A stretch of DNA of 64,000 bases from assembly GCA_028284285.1 (NCBI GenBank), contig JANQSA010000001.1, forward strand, positions 248,001-312,000, read 5' to 3'. This document shows positions 60,994 through 64,000 of the stretch, one piece after another. The notes under the pieces are model-generated. The model ran no database searches and was not told the DNA's origin. It saw only the letters and a program-made list of their open reading frames with translations. Within the stretch, counting starts at the first letter, position 1; every line of letters begins with the position of its first letter. The DNA comes from Croceivirga sp. (GTDB lineage: Bacteria; Bacteroidota; Bacteroidia; Flavobacteriales; Flavobacteriaceae). Both the position numbers and the translations under genes were made by a program.

Positions 60994-61587
60994 TTATCGG
61001 TAGGCGTCATTAAGACCTATGCCTTTTTCAATCATTGGTAGGATTTTCCCCAAACGGCTTATTTTGGTTTTTTCCAGCTTGGCCTCAGTAATATACTCAG
61101 AGAATTCCTTTTGTTTAAAGGGCGTAAAAGCGGTGAAAGCAGTCTGCAATTGAGGGTTTTTGGTCAGGGCTTCCTGTAAGACCTTCGGTATTTCCAAAGC
61201 CGCTTTGGATTTTTTGAGCTCGAGTACTTTTCCCGCCTTTTGCTTTTGAATGGCCTCTTGCAAATACAAAAGCACTACATCGGGATCAATTTCTCCTTCC
61301 GAGTTGAACTTCCAGTGTCGCATAGCTTTGGTCTTCCCCTCCTGGGCATTTTCAAGCACTTTCTTAGGATCTTCCATAAAGGCACCATTAAAAAACCATA
61401 CTCCAAAATGATTTTTAAACCGACAAATGCCAAAAACATTTTTGTTGTCAACGGTGTACACCGGGAAGTTCCATTTGTAGGTCTCCACCGCCTCGGTTTT
61501 TTGGGCAATACTTCGCAATTGTTGTATAGCTGCCCTGAAGGGATGATCCTTTGCGTAGAACGCTTCAATTTTTTCCGCGATATTCAT
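60994..61587 (-). CDS. YdeI/DUF1801-type protein
   Basis: A 197-residue protein starting at ATG 61587; an upstream extension lacks family similarity. The N-terminal 115 residues form a DUF1801 domain (T-Y-K-W-N-F-P-V-Y, F-G-I-C-R-F-K-N-H-F-G-V-W-F-F-N-G). The C-terminal part has the YdeI/OmpD-associated helix pair with A-L-E-I-P-K-V-L and F-T-P-F-K-Q-K-E-F. The family's role is not established. It overlaps the pepT stop by four bases (ATGA), so it is translated with pepT. Confidence 0.86.
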   Translation of the reverse strand: MNIAEKIEAFYAKDHPFRAAIQQLRSIAQKTEAVETYKWNFPVYTVDNKNVFGICRFKNHFGVWFFNGAFMEDPKKVLENAQEGKTKAMRHWKFNSEGEIDPDVVLLYLQEAIQKQKAGKVLELKKSKAALEIPKVLQEALTKNPQLQTAFTAFTPFKQKEFSEYITEAKLEKTKISRLGKILPMIEKGIGLNDAYR

Positions 61588-62849
61588 GGTCGTTGTTTTT
61601 TCTTGGCTTTGCCGGCAAACCGGGTAGCCGTAAGTTCGCAAATTTTAACAATTACCTCAACCGCCTTTTCCATACTTTCCAGGGGGATGTATTCGTATTT
61701 TCCATGGAAATTATGGCCGCCGGCAAAAATATTAGGACAGGGTAATCCCATAAAACTCAACTGTGAACCGTCTGTTCCCCCACGGATCGGTTTAATATTA
61801 GGGACAATGCCCAGTGCTTCCATGGCTTCCTCTGCCAATTCAACAATGTGGAATACCGGTTCCACCTTTTCCCGCATATTTTTGTATTGATCCGTTATTT
61901 CAAGACGTACAAATGTTTCGTCATACGGGGCATTGATCTTTTTTGTAATATCGGCTAACAGGGCTTTTCTTGCCTGGAACTGTTCTGCATCATGATCGCG
62001 TACGATCAACTCAATTTCTGCCTGTTCCACGTTTCCTTTTATGCTATGGATATGAAAAAAACCTTCCATTTCCTCCGTGTGCTCGGGAACCTCATGTTTC
62101 GGCAGCAAGCTGATAAAAGTGTTGGCCAAACCAATAGCGTTGACCATTTTTCCTTTGGCATATCCGGGATGTACACTTCTTCCCTGAATACGGACCTTGG
62201 CTGAAGCGGCGTTAAAATTTTCGTATTCAAGTTCTCCGATTGCGCCTCCATCTACCGTGTAGGCCCAATCCGCGCCAAATTTTTTGACACTGAACTTATG
62301 CGCCCCTCTCCCGATTTCCTCGTCCGGAGTAAAGGCGATCCGTATCTTCCCACGAGGGATTTCCGGATGTTGGATCAGATACTCCATCGCCGTGATAATT
62401 TCTGCCACACCGGCTTTATCATCTGCCCCAAGCAGGGTAGTACCATCGGTAGTAATTAAGGTTTGGCTTTCGTATTGTGCTACTTCCGGGAAATATGCCG
62501 GAGACAAAACGACATTCCTGGAGCTATTCAGGACGATATCCCCTCCGTCATAGTCTTTAACGATCTTAGGTCGAACATTATCCCCTGTAAAATCCGGGGT
62601 GGTGTCAAAATGGGCAATAAACCCGATGGTGGGCAAATCCTTTTCGGTGTTCCCGGGTAAGGTGGCCATAATATAGGCGTTTTCATCTATGGCTACCTCC
62701 TGCATCCCGATCTGATGCAGTTCCAGGACCAGTTTTTTGGCCAAAACCCATTGTTTTTCCGTACTGGGAGTAGTGTTTGTGTTGGGATCGCTTTGGGTAT
62801 CGACGGCGACGTATTCTAAAAAACGGGGTAAAAGTTTATCCATTTCCAT
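61584..62849 (-). CDS. pepT: peptidase T (tripeptide aminopeptidase)
   Basis: An M20-family di-zinc exopeptidase that removes the N-terminal residue of tripeptides in the cytoplasm. The 421-residue protein has H-F-D-T-T-P-D-F-T-G (first ligand), G-A-D-D-K-A-G (bridging Asp), F-T-P-D-E-E-I-G-R-G (Glu pair) and Y-T-V-D-G-G-A-I-G-E. The dimerisation domain occupies about residues 210-320, and a late H-N-F-H-G-K-Y-E supplies the final His. The start at ATG 62849 gives M-E-M-D-K-L-L; a second ATG lies two codons on. Confidence 0.95.
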   Translation of the reverse strand: MEMDKLLPRFLEYVAVDTQSDPNTNTTPSTEKQWVLAKKLVLELHQIGMQEVAIDENAYIMATLPGNTEKDLPTIGFIAHFDTTPDFTGDNVRPKIVKDYDGGDIVLNSSRNVVLSPAYFPEVAQYESQTLITTDGTTLLGADDKAGVAEIITAMEYLIQHPEIPRGKIRIAFTPDEEIGRGAHKFSVKKFGADWAYTVDGGAIGELEYENFNAASAKVRIQGRSVHPGYAKGKMVNAIGLANTFISLLPKHEVPEHTEEMEGFFHIHSIKGNVEQAEIELIVRDHDAEQFQARKALLADITKKINAPYDETFVRLEITDQYKNMREKVEPVFHIVELAEEAMEALGIVPNIKPIRGGTDGSQLSFMGLPCPNIFAGGHNFHGKYEYIPLESMEKAVEVIVKICELTATRFAGKAKKKQRP

Positions 62850-62938
62850 GCTTTTTATCAAAAATACCGTTTATTCATCCATTTTATTCCGGCTTACAGG
62901 GATTCCAGGGTATCTTCTCCTGCTATTAAATTTACGAT

Positions 62939-63355
62939 TTGCATAAAAACTTACTTTGGTTACTTTTTTTACCGGGTTTGCTTTCTGCACAAGAGGACTG
63001 CTATCTTGGCATTGGAGGGCGGGATGACGAACGCATTGTCCAGGTGTTTCAGCTCACTGAGCAACAAATAGAACAGCTGCGCAATTGGGGAGCAGAATTG
63101 CATGTGAGAAATGAATTTCTGGAAAACAGAGCCCGGTGGCTGCTGAAAAACCACCCGCAAAGTACTACGGAAGATATCGTAAAGATGTCTGACGAATACA
63201 AAGCTGTGTTGGACAGCATGCGCAGTAATATGCGGATGCTGGACCGGCGTTTGTTGAGCACCTTCAACGAGAAGCAATACAACCTTTATGTTATGCTCTG
63301 CAATGAAGTACTGAGAAACCCCATTTATGCGAATCGGTCGGTGAACGAAAAATAG
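62939..63355 (+). CDS. small exported helical protein, unknown function
   Basis: A 138-residue protein with a short signal peptide (L-L-W-L-L-F-L-P-G-L-L-S-A-Q), using TTG 62939. The mature part is predicted to be two or three long amphipathic helices with many Glu, Gln and Arg (L-T-E-Q-Q-I-E-Q-L-R-N-W-G), somewhat like periplasmic chaperone-type proteins. I do not recognise a family. It lies between divergent pepT and co-oriented pyrD. Confidence 0.68.
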   Translation: MHKNLLWLLFLPGLLSAQEDCYLGIGGRDDERIVQVFQLTEQQIEQLRNWGAELHVRNEFLENRARWLLKNHPQSTTEDIVKMSDEYKAVLDSMRSNMRMLDRRLLSTFNEKQYNLYVMLCNEVLRNPIYANRSVNEK

Positions 63356-63411
63356 GGGATTTTATAAGGTACTGTTCCCAGAGTTCCTATTTTTACCGAA
63401 AATAAGTGTTA

Positions 63412-64000
63412 ATGTACAAGCTAATAATCCGCCCCCTATTATTTTTGCTTGATGCGGAAACTGCCCACCACTTTTCCTTTTCCCTACTGGGACTCCTCTC
63501 AAAACTAGGACTATCCCCGTTGTGCCGGAAACTCTTTCTCATAGAGGACGAACGTCTGGAGCGCACCGTATTTGGGGTAAAGTTTAAAAACCCGGTAGGT
63601 TTGGCCGCCGGATTTGATAAGGATGCTCAATTGTACAACGAGTTTTCCGATTTTGGTTTTGGATTTGTCGAGATCGGTACCCTTACCCCTAAACCGCAAC
63701 CGGGAAACCCCAAAAAACGTTTGTTCCGACTTAAAGGGGATGAAGCCATCATTAACCGGATGGGTTTCAATAATCTGGGTGTTTTTGATGCTGTAGAGCG
63801 ACTCAAAAAAGAACACCGTGTTATTGTGGGAGGTAATATTGGTAAAAACAAGGCCACGGCCAATAAAGATGCGGTAAAGGATTACCTGATCTGTTTTGAC
63901 GCCTTGTTTGAATATGTGGATTACTTTGTGGTTAATGTCAGCTCTCCCAATACACCCGGATTGCGAGAACTTCAGGATAAGAAACCGCTAACAGAGCTAT
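63412..64000 (+). CDS. pyrD: dihydroorotate dehydrogenase (quinone), N-terminal part (truncated by window end)
   Basis: The frame from ATG 63412 runs open to the last base (196 residues visible). It is a class 2 (membrane, quinone-linked) enzyme: an N-terminal helical extension of about 45 residues (A-E-T-A-H-H-F-S-F) precedes the FMN barrel. [34 protein letters not shown] and [12 protein letters not shown] are all conserved. The serine of S-S-P-N-T is in the region of the class 2 catalytic base. It joins pyrF as the second UMP-pathway gene in the window. Confidence 0.94.
   Translation, partial: MYKLIIRPLLFLLDAETAHHFSFSLLGLLSKLGLSPLCRKLFLIEDERLERTVFGVKFKNPVGLAAGFDKDAQLYNEFSDFGFGFVEIGTLTPKPQPGNPKKRLFRLKGDEAIINRMGFNNLGVFDAVERLKKEHRVIVGGNIGKNKATANKDAVKDYLICFDALFEYVDYFVVNVSSPNTPGLRELQDKKPLTEL

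Overview
The window is a chromosomal segment of a Bacteroidota bacterium, almost certainly a member of Flavobacteriaceae. The signs are the TAnnTTTG promoter -7 boxes, near-absence of Shine-Dalgarno sequences, frequent TTG/GTG starts, and families typical of that group (GSII next to GSIII, long NusB, long PurM, DUF3276, DUF4920, DUF1684, cyclophilin-FKBP fusion, DnaJ with two zinc motifs). It is gene-dense and mostly housekeeping. I see no rRNA, tRNA, CRISPR array, prophage or insertion sequence.

Layout. 1-6.5 kb: end of a Na+/Ca2+ exchanger, a surface protein, two unrelated glutamine synthetases (GSII and GSIII) head to head, and a PLP dehydratase. 6.8-11.7 kb: an AT-rich accessory islet (S41 protease-like lipoprotein, AlkD-like HEAT protein, GNAT, serine beta-lactamase-like protein, small lipoprotein) with a repeated leader motif. 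11.8-20 kb: DUF1080 lipoprotein and purM, then an extracytoplasmic redox cluster (Rieske, thioredoxin-like, ApbE, DUF4266, DUF3570) containing a 119-bp tandem repeat, then prfA and pyrF. 20-32 kb: a hydrolase, a membrane AraC regulator, DUF4197, purU, the fused mutase icmF, an Lrp regulator and several lipoproteins. 32-36 kb: nitrogen sensing and uptake (PII, AmtB, a beta-barrel protein), crcB and two tiny membrane proteins. 36-42 kb: NTP pyrophosphohydrolase, ilvE, DUF4920-mnmD, a TIGR01777 epimerase, and grpE-dnaJ followed by a probable small RNA. 42-50.7 kb: ABC exporter, MscS, barrel protein, a sigma-54 response regulator lacking its DNA-binding domain, PPK2 and an M28 peptidase. 50.7-64 kb: metallo-beta-lactamase, fused PPIase, a 27-residue membrane micro-protein, 1-Cys peroxiredoxin, DinB/YfiT, thioredoxin-like, DUF3276, ABC exporter, nusB-DUF1573-yajC, a Tat-exported oxidoreductase, pepT and the start of pyrD.

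How the genes work together. Nitrogen assimilation is represented by GSII, GSIII, PII and AmtB. Nucleotide synthesis is spread through the window (purM, purU, pyrF, pyrD). The most distinctive unit is the ApbE cluster. Its DUF3570 protein carries a D-x-x-S-G-A-S motif matching the known ApbE flavinylation consensus, which suggests a covalently FMN-loaded envelope protein served by the neighbouring thioredoxin-like and Rieske proteins. Other leads are the candidate small RNA after dnaJ, the micro-protein at 52.7 kb with a longer look-alike at 35.8 kb, and a heptanucleotide repeat touching the pyrF start codon.
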